DNA of 64,000 nucleotides from Pseudoips prasinana (lineage: Eukaryota > Arthropoda > Insecta > Lepidoptera > Nolidae): the NCBI GenBank assembly GCA_951640165.1, contig OX621241.1, positions 9,491,001 through 9,555,000 on the forward strand, in the 5' to 3' direction. Shown here piece after piece: positions 12,701-23,335 of the stretch (the first letter of the stretch is position 1; every line of letters starts with the position of its first letter). Position numbers and translations under genes: made by a program. Under the pieces are notes generated by a model, which searched no databases, had not been told where the DNA came from, and saw only the letters and a program-made list of their open reading frames with translations.

Positions 12701-14633
12701 CTCGCTGCTCCAACTAAACTTCCCTGGCCAACCCTACAACATAGATAAATTGCAAGAACAACACTTCTTGCCCAGGACGGTGTTACGTTTATGCATCAGT
12801 GGTTCACAGTGGCAGAGCAGATGTAGAGGTGTTTCGTCCGCGTTATTGCAGAACCTAGACACTCCATAGTAGTGAACGAATATCAATAGATCGTCGACAT
12901 TATATAGAATGGTTAAAAAATCGTAATAATTACATCAAAATATCTTGAGACTTCATATACATGTTAACTTGTAAAACACCAACAACCTCGTAGGACTAAA
13001 GTAGGGCCAATTTAATAGATCACATTTGACACTTCATCAAAATTCAACAACGTAACCTCAACCGGCGGGCATAGTATATTATTTATTTTTTAGTAGTTAG
13101 AACTGCACATTTGCTTAATTTTTTTTCAATTACGATTTATCTTTTTTGTAATAATTACCAAATACGGTCATTATATAAATCACCTTACTAGTAACTGACA
13201 GATCTATACATAGCTAACAACATAAGCAACAACTTTTGTTCTACAACAATTTGAAAATTTGTTTGATGTTTTTTTCTAATTAATTTTGTAATAATTTAAC
13301 TTCCCGCTTGAATGTTTATAACTCTATGCGCAATTCAAAGATTACGAAAATATAGCCTTTCTAGGGCGCGGGAAAAGGGGTTCAGCCTTGGCCTTTGAAC
13401 TTGACTCATTTCTCGAATCTCTTGTCTTTTTTTTCATGTATTTAGTTATGTCCGAACTCGTATAACAAAAGTTGTTGCTTATGGTGTCAGCTATCAAGTC
13501 CTGCAAGTTTGTTGGTGTTTTACAATAACCGTGTATAGGTATGTACAGACGCCCAATTGAAAGTGAACCTTATACTTTTGTGATGATGTTGAAAATCTAT
13601 AAAAGAAATTTGACAGATTGGGGAAGCTGGATGTGCTGGCGTCTGAACTTCTTTAATTACATATGCAGTTATCCGTTTTATATCTGAAAACTGTCTAGCA
13701 TGTTTAAAGATTAAGTAGGTTCCTATAGAATATTCATAATTCATTCATCATCGGCCTTATGATGTCCATTGCTGGACATAAGCGTCCCCCAAATGTTTCC
13801 AGGACGTTTGGGAGGATTTGCCACAGTTGCTGCTCTTGGCATGCGAGTTGGCATATCACATATGATGTAACTTAAACGCCAACGACAATATTGGAATGCA
13901 AATAAAACAAAATCATTTCTTTAAATTCTATTGTCTAAAAATAATGTTTGTCTATGAAAAATATCAGGACTTGCCAGCGGCTGTGCGACGGGTCAGTGAC
14001 TTCCTTGGCAAGGACGTAAACGAAGAGCAAATGGAACGTCTATGCGACCATCTCAGTATAGAGAATTTTAAGAAGAACAAATCTGTCAACTTTGAAGAAT
14101 TGAGAGATATCGGGGCGCTCGCTTCTGAAGAAACTTTCATTAGGAAAGGTAAAGTTACTAGTTAAGGTATTCGGCTCCTTGTGTTACGGGTTCGGCCCCC
14201 GTACAAGACAACAATTTGTATGATTGTATGCTTTATATTGTTCCATTGTTGTTGTATCCATTAGTATTGTTGTTATTTATTTACCTTTTGCGGGCGATGT
14301 ATGAACCGATTTTAATTTATTATATCTTTCCTTATATCTTAACAATTACTAACACTTAGATCTGAATAACTAACAAACGTTAGCTACCGCACTTTGTATA
14401 AGGATTCATACTATGTTTTGAGTATTAAGCAATTTTATAAGCGGTTAAGTTTCCGATAATGCACTATTGCTTGGAACTGCCTCAGCAGTAACTTATTTCC
14501 TATTTTCACTACGCCAGGTAAGGCGGGCGGCTGGCGCGACTACTTCGATGAAGAGATGACACAAGAAGCTGAGCGTTGGATTGCAGACAACCTGCGCGAC
14601 ACTGACCTTAGATTCCCTAGCATGCGGAATTAG
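6787..14633 (+). CDS. Cytosolic sulfotransferase, retinol-dehydratase-like (copy A)
   Basis: Seven coding exons: 6787-6874, 8648-8779, 10414-10513, 12019-12356, 12440-12534, 13968-14148, 14518-14633. All junctions are GT-AG and the total is 1050 nt, or 349 residues plus TAG. Family role: transfers sulfonate from PAPS to small alcohols or phenols in the cytosol. The moth enzyme retinol dehydratase (351 aa) is the closest relative I recognise, sharing LGPKGY, DAANIYNMPLR and KDFW blocks. Cofactor loop SYQRSGTTW is at residues 69-77, catalytic His at 162 in KSHLP, 3'-phosphate contacts Arg183 and Ser191 in ARDPRDVAVSS, FLFYEEL at 243-249, and tail RKGKAGGWRDYF from 310. There is no signal peptide. 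Substrate (retinol, phenols or steroids) cannot be told from sequence. An untranslated first exon could exist upstream. Confidence 0.95.
7088..7124. repeat. 15-bp perfect hairpin in intron 1 of copy A
   Basis: CCCGGCCATCCCATG (7088-7102) and its exact complement (7110-7124) are separated by 7 nt. Copy B has only one arm (near 29310), so the second arm arose or was lost in one paralog. Confidence 0.6.
7262..7515 (+). repeat. Old tRNA-headed SINE (family 1) in intron 1 of copy A
   Basis: A tRNA-like head with B box GGGTTCAATCCC is followed by a body with AAATACATAAGTATG, ATCAGTTGTCTGGTTGACATAGTACAG and TTTGGGAACAGAT. The same SINE lies at the matching place in copy B (29575-30185), so it predates the duplication. 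Confidence 0.65.
7951..8085. mobile_element. MITE (CAGACGCCAGCACATC family), TA target
   Basis: A 135-bp foldback element with ends CAGACGCCAGCACATC / GATGTGCTGGCGTCTG, flanked by TA (7949-7950, 8086-8087). The matching site in copy B (near 32809) has a single TA and no element. Other copies are at 13546-13645 and 59344-59478. TA target and terminal inverted repeats point to a Tc1/mariner-mobilised MITE. Confidence 0.85.
8815..9087 (+). repeat. LINE 3' end with (ATG)n tail in intron 2 of copy A
   Basis: The C-terminal coding remnant and tail include GGAGGCATTTATCCAGCAG and end in GATATGATGATGATGG. The sequence AATTGGC occurs just before and just after, a probable short target duplication. 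Copy B lacks it at this point. The same family recurs reversed at 34560, 49478 and 62560. Confidence 0.7.
9088..10413. other. Rest of intron 2, copy A
   Basis: Mostly AT-rich DNA alignable in part to copy B. 9890-10240 is a private insertion with a GC-rich centre (GAGCCGCGCGCGCC), a segment with GAAGATGACTTCC, and at its right end an inverted repeat 10180-10204 / 10211-10236 (AAAATACAAAAAGG...) separated by 6 nt. No gene is seen. Confidence 0.45.
10514..12018. other. Intron 3, copy A
   Basis: 1.5 kb. It lacks the pogo-like MITE, SINE and 949-bp TIR element present in copy B. A CT/GA-rich hairpin lies at 10980-11045. A palindromic repeat segment lies at 11760-11990 (AGAAGTTATACTTCT and its inverted partner AGAAGTATAACTTC). 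No coding sequence is seen. Confidence 0.45.
12574..12875. repeat. Private insertion in intron 5 of copy A
   Basis: About 300 bp sits between sequences that are adjacent in copy B (AACCCCACATAAA and GAACGAATATCAAT). It reads like degraded LINE 3' sequence, but no motif is firm. Confidence 0.35.
12969..13525. mobile_element. DNA transposon relic with terminal inverted repeats
   Basis: The ends TTGTAAAACACCAACAA and TTGTTGGTGTTTTACAA are exact inverted repeats. They extend with one mismatch or gap to about 27 bp (12971-12997, 13497-13523). An inner inverted pair contains AAGCAACAACTTTTGTT. No transposase frame is visible, so it is non-autonomous. Confidence 0.6.
13546..13645. mobile_element. 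MITE (CAGACGCC family), internally deleted copy
   Basis: Same family as 7951-8085 but missing about 35 bp of the left arm. The right arm GATGTGCTGGCGTCTG is intact. The left flank is TA; the right is now AA. Confidence 0.75.
13742..13860 (-). repeat. LINE 3' end fragment, minus orientation
   Basis: Starts TCATCATCGGCC and continues TCCATTGCTGGACATAAGCG. This is the reversed (ATG)n-tailed LINE 3' end, close to 47455-47585. Confidence 0.6.
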
Positions 14634-15060
14634 ATTAAGTTTTATGACCGATCTGCAATCTGTACCATAATATTGTGGCGAGTGGTGGGGCAGAATATAA
14701 AAAAGACAACTAGTGTTTGCGAACGGACCTTTATTAACGTCGACAGTGACAATTGGTCCAACACTAAGATCATGGAACACACACGCACTTAGAATCGTGG
14801 CAACAAGCACTGCGTGAGATTTCACACGTGGTGGACTTCGAGCATTTAATAAATGCACGAAGGTGGCGGACTTAGGTACAGAGTCCCCGCGACGAGCACT
14901 GCGCGAGAGTCCTGACGTTCACAGTAGCCCTTATCACGTTCACTTGAATTAAACTCCCCGTCCCTCCATGTACTGATTATATAGGTACCTACTCCAAATA
15001 TTGCTCCAAATTTCAAATATTTCGAAAGTCGTTTCGTCGGGTCTGATAAATAAAGAATAC
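14634..15060 (+). terminator. 3' UTR and polyadenylation signal, copy A
   Basis: The sequence after the stop is conserved with copy B up to the AATAAA at 15049-15054, inside GTCTGATAAATAAAGAAT. This is the likely poly(A) signal, about 0.4 kb after the TAG. Copy B carries an extra 0.4-kb insertion just before the same signal. Confidence 0.6.
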
Positions 15061-15184
15061 CTCTAGATATTTGTATTTAATTTTTTTACGGTGAGATTTA
15101 CTTGGAACACATAACAATGCTGGCAATTCGGTACTTTACACCTCTCAACTAATTAAATATTATTACATCTCTTTCTATAATATA

Positions 15185-15394
15185 CCTCCTAGGATGTTTT
15201 CCGTACAAGTGTTCGCTGTACGTTGGCAGGGCGGAGGCACGCAAGGTGCGCCCAAGCGCCCGGCGCGTCGCCGACCACTGCGCCCGCGCTCGCCGCAGCC
15301 ACGCTCAAGGTTCTGATTTATATACAGACTGGAAGAACCGAGCGAACTCATTGGCACATTCATGTTCTGATAATACTCGTCCATCTTTGATTAG
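15185..15394 (-). other. GC-rich, coding-like insert of unknown origin
   Basis: The minus strand carries an open frame of 69 codons beginning MDEYYQNMNVPMSSLG at 15384, then an Arg/Gly-rich part. Base composition differs sharply from the AT-rich neighbours, and copy B has no such sequence at this site. It could be a captured exon carried by a transposon. Not recognised. Confidence 0.3.
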
Positions 15395-16835
15395 CCTTCG
15401 ATGATTCGACGATCAAGGCTGCAAAATTTCCGGATCGTTGGAAACTCACTCGGGTAGTGCCAGTACCGAAATGGGGCGGAAAGTCGGCACCCAGTGATTA
15501 TAGACCTGTGGCGATTTTATGCAACATGACGCGACAATTCACAGTAGTATGTACCCTCAAATTAGCGCTCTATTGCCCGACGCGCAGTACGTATTCCGTC
15601 CTGGGCGGGGGACAACGGGTAACTTGCTAAATTTAATGACCCATGTGGTACCGACGGTAGATGCTGTTGCCTACTTTGATTTTAGGAAGGCCTTCGATCT
15701 CGTAGATAACGACTTGCTCCTGGCGAAATTGGCAAGTGAAAGCTGCACGCCGCACACGTTGTCATTTTTCGCTTCTTATTTACGAGACCGATGTCAGTAC
15801 GTTGACAATAGTGGGTGACTGTCCGAACCCTACTTTACTTGATCGGGGGTGAGTCAAGGCAGTCATTTAGCGACACTTCTTTTCATTTTAATGATTAATG
15901 ACTTACCAGAAGTAGTGAACTCTAAGCCCTTATTATTTGCTGATAATCTCAAATTGGTTTAGAAGATAGAGCAGATGTCGGACCATGAAATGCTACAGCA
16001 GGATATAAGTAGGCTCATGGAGTGGAATATTGACAATAAATTATATTTCAATATGGCTAAATGTTTTGTACTATCGTTTAGTCGGGCACGTAACCCGAGC
16101 ACCATCAAGACTTCATGGACGGTACGCCGTTTCAACGGGTATTTGAGGTGAATACAATTTTAATTTACAATCAATACTGATGTAAACTTTCGGACACACA
16201 TGACAAATGTTTGTAAAAAATCCTATCGCATTTTAGGAATGTTCTTAAACTAAAACTAGCGAACCAATTTACGAACATTAAGTAGTGCCCTGAAAGCATT
16301 GTACGGGGCGCTTGTGAGAAGTCATTTAGATCAATGTTATCATTTGATCACCACACGAAGCGAAATATAAATTAATGATTGATCGTATTCGGAATAAATT
16401 TGTTACATTAATGTATTTAAAACAGTTTGGTATATATCCAGGTTATCCACTATTAAATCCTACTCTATTTATAATAAGCATGATAGGGTATTATAAACTA
16501 GAAGTAAGAAGGGAAATCGCTCCACCATTTATATTTTAAAATTATTAAGAGGTAAAGTACTGAACCAAGGTGTTCTAGAGACGGTTCGATGGTTTGTCTC
16601 TGATGAGTACGTGGGACGGCGGCGACGACCGCCTTTAATATGGGTGCTGCCAGCGCACACTAACCTGCTGCAGAGGGCACCCCTGACACGGGCGCTGCAC
16701 GCGGTCAGTGCGCGGTGTCCCGCAACATACGATATATTTACGTGTACTCTGAGTGAATTCGCACGGGCAGCTTATTATGTAACACTATTGAATTAGGTGT
16801 AACCTGTAATGATAGAGTTGTTAATAAATAAATAA
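15395..16835 (+). pseudogene. Jockey-like LINE reverse transcriptase relic (5' truncated)
   Basis: Frames broken by stops and shifts read in order: RVVPVPKWGG, DYRPVAILCN, FRPGRGTTGNLLNL, YFDFRKAFDLVDNDLL, GVSQGSHLATLLFILMINDLP, LLFADNLKLV (FADD changed to FADN), then a thumb region and a C-terminus with LLQRAPLTRAL and YDIFTC. It ends in an (AATA)n tail at 16820-16840. It lies downstream of copy A, and the matching place in copy B lacks it, so it inserted after the duplication. Confidence 0.78.
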
Positions 16836-16847
16836 ATATTATATAAG

Positions 16848-17100
16848 CCGGTTAGTGGGGTTAGTAGATACTAATTGTCTTTCGCTCCGCAGGTCGTGGG
16901 TTCGATTCCCACGCAGAACAGATATTTGTGTGCATGTAAATGTCTGTTTGTCTTGAATCTGGGTGTAGTTACCTATATATGTAAGTATGTATTTATAAAA
17001 GAAAGTGGTATATGTAGTATATCAGTTATCTGGTTTCCGTAGTACAAGCTTTGTTTAGTTTGGGATCAGATAGCCGTGTAAAATATGTCCCAGGATTTAT
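16848..17100 (+). repeat. tRNA-headed SINE family 1
   Basis: B box GGGTTCGATTCCCACGC, then TTTGTGTGCATG, TGTCTGTTTGTCTT, AAGTATGTATTTATAAAAG, ATCAGTTATCTGGTTTCC and TTTAGTTTGGGATCAGAT. Shared with copy B at 44535-44735, hence older than the duplication. It is not a tRNA gene because no cloverleaf closes. Confidence 0.75.
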
Positions 17101-17354
17101 GCATACATTGATATTAAAATTAGTGAGGGCAGTGACAGCGTAAGTACGAACAAATATACTAAAGAGCAATGCAACACCGTGGCACCGTCGCAGTTTGCTG
17201 ATATGTAAACATTAGGCGTTAACATTTCCGTCAAGGTCTTCGCTCATCAATCATCATAGTCTCTTAAGGTATCCAGCTCGCTCCTACAGCACTATAAGGG
17301 TCTACAGATTAGTGGGAAGATACATACATAATAATATGCCAATTGGTCTAGTGT

Positions 17355-17700
17355 TACCTTGAACACGCTACCGCTAGACCAAAGACCGCTGATAATTAGG
17401 TCTTGGCTAGAAATCACCCGGTCAGATCAAAAGTGATATTTGTCAGGATTTGTCTGTAACGAAAATCTGTCAGTATTTTCCCCGAGTCTGGAGATTGGCG
17501 GTGTTACACCACCATGCCTGTCCTGTACCTCACCTCTTTCTAGTGGTGAGGGTCAACAACCCCATCGCATCATGAAAGCGAGGAAATTGAACGTGCTCCT
17601 GTGTTAGGAAAACATTCCTACACACGTGGTAACATGTCCCACGCAGATGGGAAGTATCATACCCCCTTTACATAGACCTTACATCACTCCAACACTTAAG
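17355..17700 (+). repeat. SINE family 2, rearranged head
   Basis: The body CAGATAATTAGGTC-like / AAATCACCCGGTC / AAATCTGTCAGT matches 45410 and 46903. The first 30 bp (GAACACGCTACCGCTAGACCAA) are the family head in reverse orientation, a small inversion. A LINE-like 3' piece with a (TTA)n end follows at 17700-17905. Confidence 0.6.
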
Positions 17701-18069
17701 CTCGAGCCATATTAAGTTGTTTTCTGGATTTGTTGGGATCTGGATTGCCCTCCTTATTTGCTGACTTCTGCCAAGCCGAACGATGTTTCCCGGAACTGCT
17801 GGCACGTGGAGGCAGTAAAGGTCACTTCGTACACTGCCACCAAAGCCCCGAGGGGGAGTTGGACTACTTACTTTGTGAGAGAGAATAAATGACTTATTAT
17901 TATTAAGCAGATCTTGTAGTTACTATGGAAAGCGTATAACTGAACTGAACTGAAATACTACATACTTTTGTAAATACATACTTATATAGATAATTACATC
18001 CAAACTTAGGACAAATATGTACCAACCAATTCAACCGCATTGGTAGTACTTACTTTTAAATATTTCCTG

Positions 18070-18170
18070 GTAAAGTTGGCGATTGGTGGACTACTTCGAC
18101 AAAGAGATGACCCAGCAAGCTGAGCGTTGAATACCTGCAAGACACCGATCTGCGCTTCCCTACTGTTTAG
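18070..18170 (+). pseudogene. Relic of a third sulfotransferase: last exon only
   Basis: This aligns to exon 7 of both intact genes (ACTACTTCGAC, GAGATGACCCAGCAAGCTGA, CTGCGCTTCCCTA...TAG). It has a base lost near the WRDYF codons, a stop where the Trp codon stood and about 10 nt missing after it, and the acceptor CAG is now CTG. No other exons of this copy are visible nearby. It is clearly dead and shows that a third member of this cluster once existed. Confidence 0.8.
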
Positions 18171-18171
18171 A

Positions 18172-18950
18172 GCAGGGCTAGTGAATTGTACTTCATTAGT
18201 TACGAAGAAATGGAGACAGTTGAAAATTTAGGTGAACTTTTGCGCACCAAAGTTCACCTAAATTTTCAACTGCGGTAATTGAAAATCCGAAAATTTTCTG
18301 CCTAACATTTTTTATCCTAACAATCACAATTCCTAACAACTCTGTCTCTAATGTTCTTAACTCCGAAGCATTTAACTTCATAATGTCACTAGCAATAAAC
18401 ATCTATTATACTTTTATTTGCTTTCCTATATTTCTCAACATAAGTAACCATGTTTTAACCAAAGTCATATCTTTATTGTTTAGATTTCTTTGCTACGTCT
18501 GTGACCATAACGCACGAGCCGAGCGAGCGAAGCCAGAGTCCCGCTCCAGTCATTCAGTCAATTTCTAGAAACGAATCGGTCAATCATAATTATTGGTTTA
18601 GGTTAGGTTAGAACTGTGACCACGACGCACGAGCCGAGCGAGCGAGGCGAGCGTGCTGCGGCGGCAGCGGCCGCCGAAGTGCCAGAACCGAATCGGTCCT
18701 ATATTACACTTGGTATCTATGTTTCTTTCTAAGTATGAGTGAAAATATTAGAAGGGCCAACATACTTTTGAATGCCTACTCCGACCAAACAATTAACGAG
18801 TGTTCAAAAAAGAAAAAAATGTTATTTTCTAACTTTTTCATGCAGATATAGATTCGTTATAGTCTATTTATAATATACATACCACAGCAGCGATAGTTTA
18901 AATGAGTTAACCAAATTGTGGGAAATAATATATCACAGTGTCAAAAAATT
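18172..18950. other. Gene-free stretch with inverted and direct repeats
   Basis: 18217-18240 and 18249-18272 are a perfect 24-bp inverted repeat (CAGTTGAAAATTTAGGTG...). 18490-18530 and 18610-18650 share GCACGAGCCGAGCGAGCGA. Two and a half TTAGG units sit at 18598-18611. A GC-rich CGGCGGCAGCGGCCGCCG patch lies at about 18660. No gene. Confidence 0.5.
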
Positions 18951-18956
18951 AAACAA

Positions 18957-21511
18957 CAGCGTTACTTTAAAAAAAAAAAATTTCTTTTAATTAACTTTGT
19001 ACAATGAGACTTTTACCATGTCAGTTCTAAACTGTATCGCTTATATTAATCTCTTATAAAGTTAAATCACAGAAATAATCAGTTATTTAGAATATTATTA
19101 CTAACGTTGTTTACTGCGTTACCAATGTGTCATTTTAAAACTTAAACTTTACTATAAGTGTCAAAAAATAACTTGAAATTAATATCAACGAACGACATTA
19201 TCCTCCACTTTTGATGAATAATACGTATGTATGAAGTTGATGTATTTTAAATAATTAGAATCCTATGTAATATTAAAAATACTATAATAATCTGAGGGAC
19301 ACCAAAGTAACGCAGGAGTAAGCCTAGTAACACAGTAGTTTTTTTATACACAATACTTTGTACTTTCTGTAGAGGTCTAGTAGAATTAAGACTGTATTTA
19401 TGACTACATAAATACAATATCTCAAATAACTGGAAAGATAACAAAGTTTAGCTAATTCAATACAAAACATAACATTTTACCCACGTAAATAATTATTAAG
19501 AACCAGCATTAGGAAATCAATCTCATAAATTAATGAGGCACTTTCAAATCAGTCTTACTTTTCAAAAACGTTTAATAGCTTATCACAATTAAAGTATACC
19601 CTTTCACCTTTTATGACAATTTTAGCGTAAGGTACGATGTCTAAGATGTTTTCATAAGGTTCGTAAGAAATATCAGTCTCTTCTGCTATGAATCTTTTGC
19701 CAGTCTTATCTATGGTCTTGAAAAACAATAGTTTGACATCTCCTTCTCCATCAACTTTAATTTTAGCTACACCTAGGTAAGTGTAATGTTTGTCTTTAGC
19801 AGAAGACACTGTAACTAAACCATGAACATCGTCAGATATCTTTGTAGGATTAACGTTTTCCTTTTCAATCAGCTGCAATTCGTTTATATCAGAAACTGAT
19901 GGATTGTTTGAGCTTCCTAAGGGCTCGTCATCAGAGCTTGAAGATGAAGAATTAATTGTATTGTAATCTAGTTACGGCAACTATATTAGAAATGTCACCT
20001 AGGACTACTTCCTCATCCAATCCATCCATAAGAATATCTTCTCTAAGCGTTTCAATGACGGGAGCAGGAACAGGCTGATATGTTATTGGATTTTTGGAAA
20101 CTTAAGTCGCTGAATTGAAGTTGACCGGGAGTTTCAGTAAAAACTTGATGTACTTGCATCGTACCCTGAAGCGGCACTTGGTTTTTAGGTAGTGCTTTTT
20201 CAACGGTTTGAATATCACTGTCAGTCACTAAGTACAAACTGACCTTGCTTATCTCCTTTAGGGTGTAAAAAGGATTTTTATGTTGTATGCCGCTAATAAT
20301 TGACTGTACGTGTGTCCAAATAGAGGCACGGTTAAGGGGTGTACTTGCAGAAATGGTACAAAATGAATTTACAGTTGGTTTGTTATGTCCATTAGGTTTA
20401 GTGTACATAACTCCAGTATATATATATATAGTTACTTGGTTTCACGGCCCGCCAAAATGATTGGACTGCACCTCTTGAAAATGTTTGCAGCAATAATTTT
20501 CGCTAAAGTCGCCATTAAAAACGACTTCGTTATTTTTCTAATAATCTATAGCAGCTCGATAACTCTTATATTGAACTTTATGTTTTAAATATGTTTTTTT
20601 AATGGCACCAAATCGTGTTTTAAGTTCTCTATTAATTCTGTCACCTTTATATTAGCATGATAGCTTTCAAGGTGTTTTTTTTGCTTCAGCAACTTTGACA
20701 GGGTCTTGTTTCAACTTAAGCCTATAGCGACGTTGTTTTCTGCGTTAGTTGACGCCATTTTGTGCATAATGGCGTAGCTTCTTTATAATAAAGGAAGAAA
20801 AAGTATATCTAAGTATGTTGGTTTAAATAACGTATTACTAACATTTAAATACATTTAAACGACTGTGTTACCGATGCAACAACTGCGTTACTTTTTTTTA
20901 GTAACGCAGTGTCGCAGTTACGCAGTTGTAAATATTTGACTGTGTTGTAAATGATCACTAAATAAAACAACAAAATGTAGATATTCTTACACTGACAGGA
21001 CCAATACATGACTAACTGCGTATAAAAATAATAATAATGTAAATATCGTCAATACATACCTTTTGACAGCGGTAACTCAGTGGCCACGTAATAAATACTC
21101 GCACCTCTCTTAACAACTGTGACGCGATTGATCTGGCTAGTGTACTCCCCCCGTGTAGTTGCTGTCATTCGTTATACGAGTTACAACAAGTCGAACCGAA
21201 CAAAGTACAAGAAAATGTAATAGACTCTCTTTAAGATTTATTTTCATAAGCAACGCAAGGTAGTTACGGTTTTATTATTTGTTAGGGACACGGACAAAAT
21301 TATTATTTAATTCATTAAATGTATAATGTAAAAAAAATCTATTAACGTTGTAATAAAGTTCAAAGTTTACATTTTCATAATGGTATTCTAGATAAACACC
21401 ATCTAGGAAATATTTTTAAGATATTGCTCAGTAAAGCTTAAGACAATGTTGAAGGACAGCAGGATTTTGTATGAAGAACGTCTGCGTTACTAAGAATGAC
21501 AACGGTGTTAC
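18957..21511 (-). mobile_element. Candidate DNA transposon with repeated CTGCGTTAC motif
   Basis: The 9-mer CTGCGTTAC or its complement occurs exactly at 19114, 19307, 20883, 20901 and 21482. Near matches are at 18957, 20863, 20917 and 21503. It surrounds the broken gene at 19555-20767, as subterminal transposase-binding repeats would. Terminal inverted repeats and target duplications were not found, so the borders are only the outermost motifs. Confidence 0.4.
19555..20767 (-). pseudogene. Broken transposon-like gene (RRYR...C-terminal family)
   Basis: Read on the minus strand with frameshifts: a start ATG (near 20758), RRYRLKLKQDPVKVAEAKK, an acidic/basic middle, NGDFSENYCCKHFQE and HFGGP, YTGVMYT, FCTISASTPLNRASIW, LVTDSDI, LQGTMQVHQV, a Ser/Asp linker, and a final open segment (19878-19555) with HYTYLGVAKI and ending LLNVFEK. 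I recall this order from widespread uncharacterised insect proteins that look transposon-borne. About the central third seems deleted between IW and FYTLKEI. No function can be assigned. Confidence 0.5.
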
Positions 21512-22480
21512 CGTAATTTTCGAATAAATAACATATTTTTAAGGTCAATTCTTGTTTTCTGTATTAGATTAAAATGTTATATTTTGAAATTAGTGTACTT
21601 TTTTCACGAGTTTGTACTGATTTCCTATAAAATATAATATTCATTCGAAGGGACCGGTTTTTAGGCATCTAAAAGTATTTTGGCCCAGGAATTATGTTTA
21701 GGGATAAAAGCGTTATGATAAAAAAACATCGCCGGTAGCACGACAAATAGTATGAATGAAAACTTAATTCACGTAGACTTTCAAAAATCGCTTGTAAATA
21801 GTCAGACCATGTTTGTTGTAATAAAGTTACTATAGCACTTTACAAAGGGTTGCAGACAATTGAGACACATTATTACCTTAGTAAGTATATACTACCTATA
21901 TAAGCCGACACACATTATAGAAACCATAATTCAATTAAAATAGATTACTCATTTTAGACTAGATAGACTCATTTTATAAAGTTAACTAATGGAACGTATT
22001 AATAGTGTCTCAACTGAGTCGTGTTGAAACCGGTAGTAGATGAATCCGCTGAGTTTGTTTCGCTGGGTCTTCTCAGTTGGGGCGCATTGGATCCGGTGGT
22101 AGCATTAAAGCGCGACAGTCATTATAAATTCAAGGTCCGCCATAATAATAATAATATTCAATTCGTACCTTAATATAGACAGAACCATTCAGACAGGTTA
22201 AGTACGAAAAATATTTGACCGAATTTCATTTCACCTAAAACTTTTCAACTTTTATCGTTTCGTTTTTTTTTATTTCACTGAACTCACGTCTGCCACTGTA
22301 TCAGTTAACCTATTATCAATTCTTTTGCTTTCGTTACTCCGATGTTTCATTTGGTCGAAAAAATTTTCACCGAAGTTACACATAGCCGAATTAACATTTG
22401 TTTGAAGTATTGTGTTTCCGAACAGGCATTATACCACTATTTTAATTACCATATTTTCATTTCACCAAACGCCTAGAAAG
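21512..22480. other. AT-rich, no gene recognised
   Basis: No open frame with family motifs. A short (TAA)n microsatellite lies near 22141-22157. Confidence 0.45.
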
Positions 22481-22519
22481 TTTGTGCACATATTTCATCT
22501 CTTATTTTTGCTGTTGCTG

Positions 22520-22615
22520 CAGCTTGCAAGCAGGCATGCAACAGGCATGCAGCATGCAAGCGGGCATACAGCATGCAATCAGGCATGCAGCTTGCATGCA
22601 GCATACAAGCAGCTG
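22520..22615. repeat. GCATGCA-rich minisatellite
   Basis: A degenerate array of units like CAGGCATGCAGCATGCAAG. Each unit carries a self-complementary GCATGC or TTGCAA-like core, so it can also fold back. GC content is far above the surroundings. Confidence 0.65.
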
Positions 22616-22689
22616 CGGGGTTTGGGCGGGCCCACGCCAGCTTATCGTCGCAGATGGTTTTAACGGTCACCACCGCAGCCTCGGCTTGC

Positions 22690-23330
22690 TGGCCGTGCCT
22701 ACGCGGGCTTAAATAACACCTATGGGCAGGGCAAACAAGACTGTGTGGAGTCAGTTTTGCAGCGATTCGTTTGTGTCACGAAGTTATATAGCACAACATA
22801 TTCCACACGTCCAATACTGTACTACACGGTACTACGGCATAGAAAGAGACTATTAATATACGATTATATTGAACACATTCAAAACATTGCCTTTCAAAAC
22901 ATTGCCTGTAATTTTCAATCTTCTCGTAAAACCAAACGACTAATTTTAGTAACATCTCAATTTGTGTTACAAATCAACCTCTATTTACTAATATTAGGTT
23001 ATTTTCTATTCTAATTACGATATATTTATTTCTATCAAATTCAAAAAAATCGAATTTGATCGAAATAAATTTTATTATATTAATTTTTAATTGCATGTTT
23101 TATTAATTCTATAATTTAAATTTTGAAAGAAAAGGTATTAGTTTTGTTATTATTTGACGTGGAGGACAAAAACAGTTTATCACAAAAAAATATAATAAAT
23201 ATAAAACTGTATCTTTGGTTTAGGAACTGAAATATTCTAATTATGTATTTTTTAAGTTTATTTAGTAGTATTAGTTTTTATTCAGTGAGTCATAAGAAAA
23301 GATTGACAATTATTATTCAAATAACTTAAA
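22690..23330. other. AT-rich, no gene recognised
   Basis: Only short frames without motifs. The right end (CAACTAAAGAAACATAA at 23336) matches 63697, the 3' flank of the related LINE copy, so it is LINE 3' UTR. Confidence 0.4.
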
Positions 23331-23335
23331 TTATC

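Larger units (their letters stand above)
5640..17300 (+). repeat. Segmental duplication block A (sulfotransferase copy A)
   Basis: This block aligns by eye, with gaps, to 26020-44975. The left edge is near TTAAAACATTAAT (A about 5653, B about 26037). The right edge is near CATCAATCATCATAG (A about 17243, B about 44928). All seven sulfotransferase exons, parts of each intron, the 5' flank and the polyadenylation region are shared. Gaps are mostly transposon insertions private to one copy. Confidence 0.85.

Noticed and set aside
18598..18611. Interstitial telomere repeat (TTAGG)
   Set aside because: Only two and a half units, within chance for AT-rich DNA.
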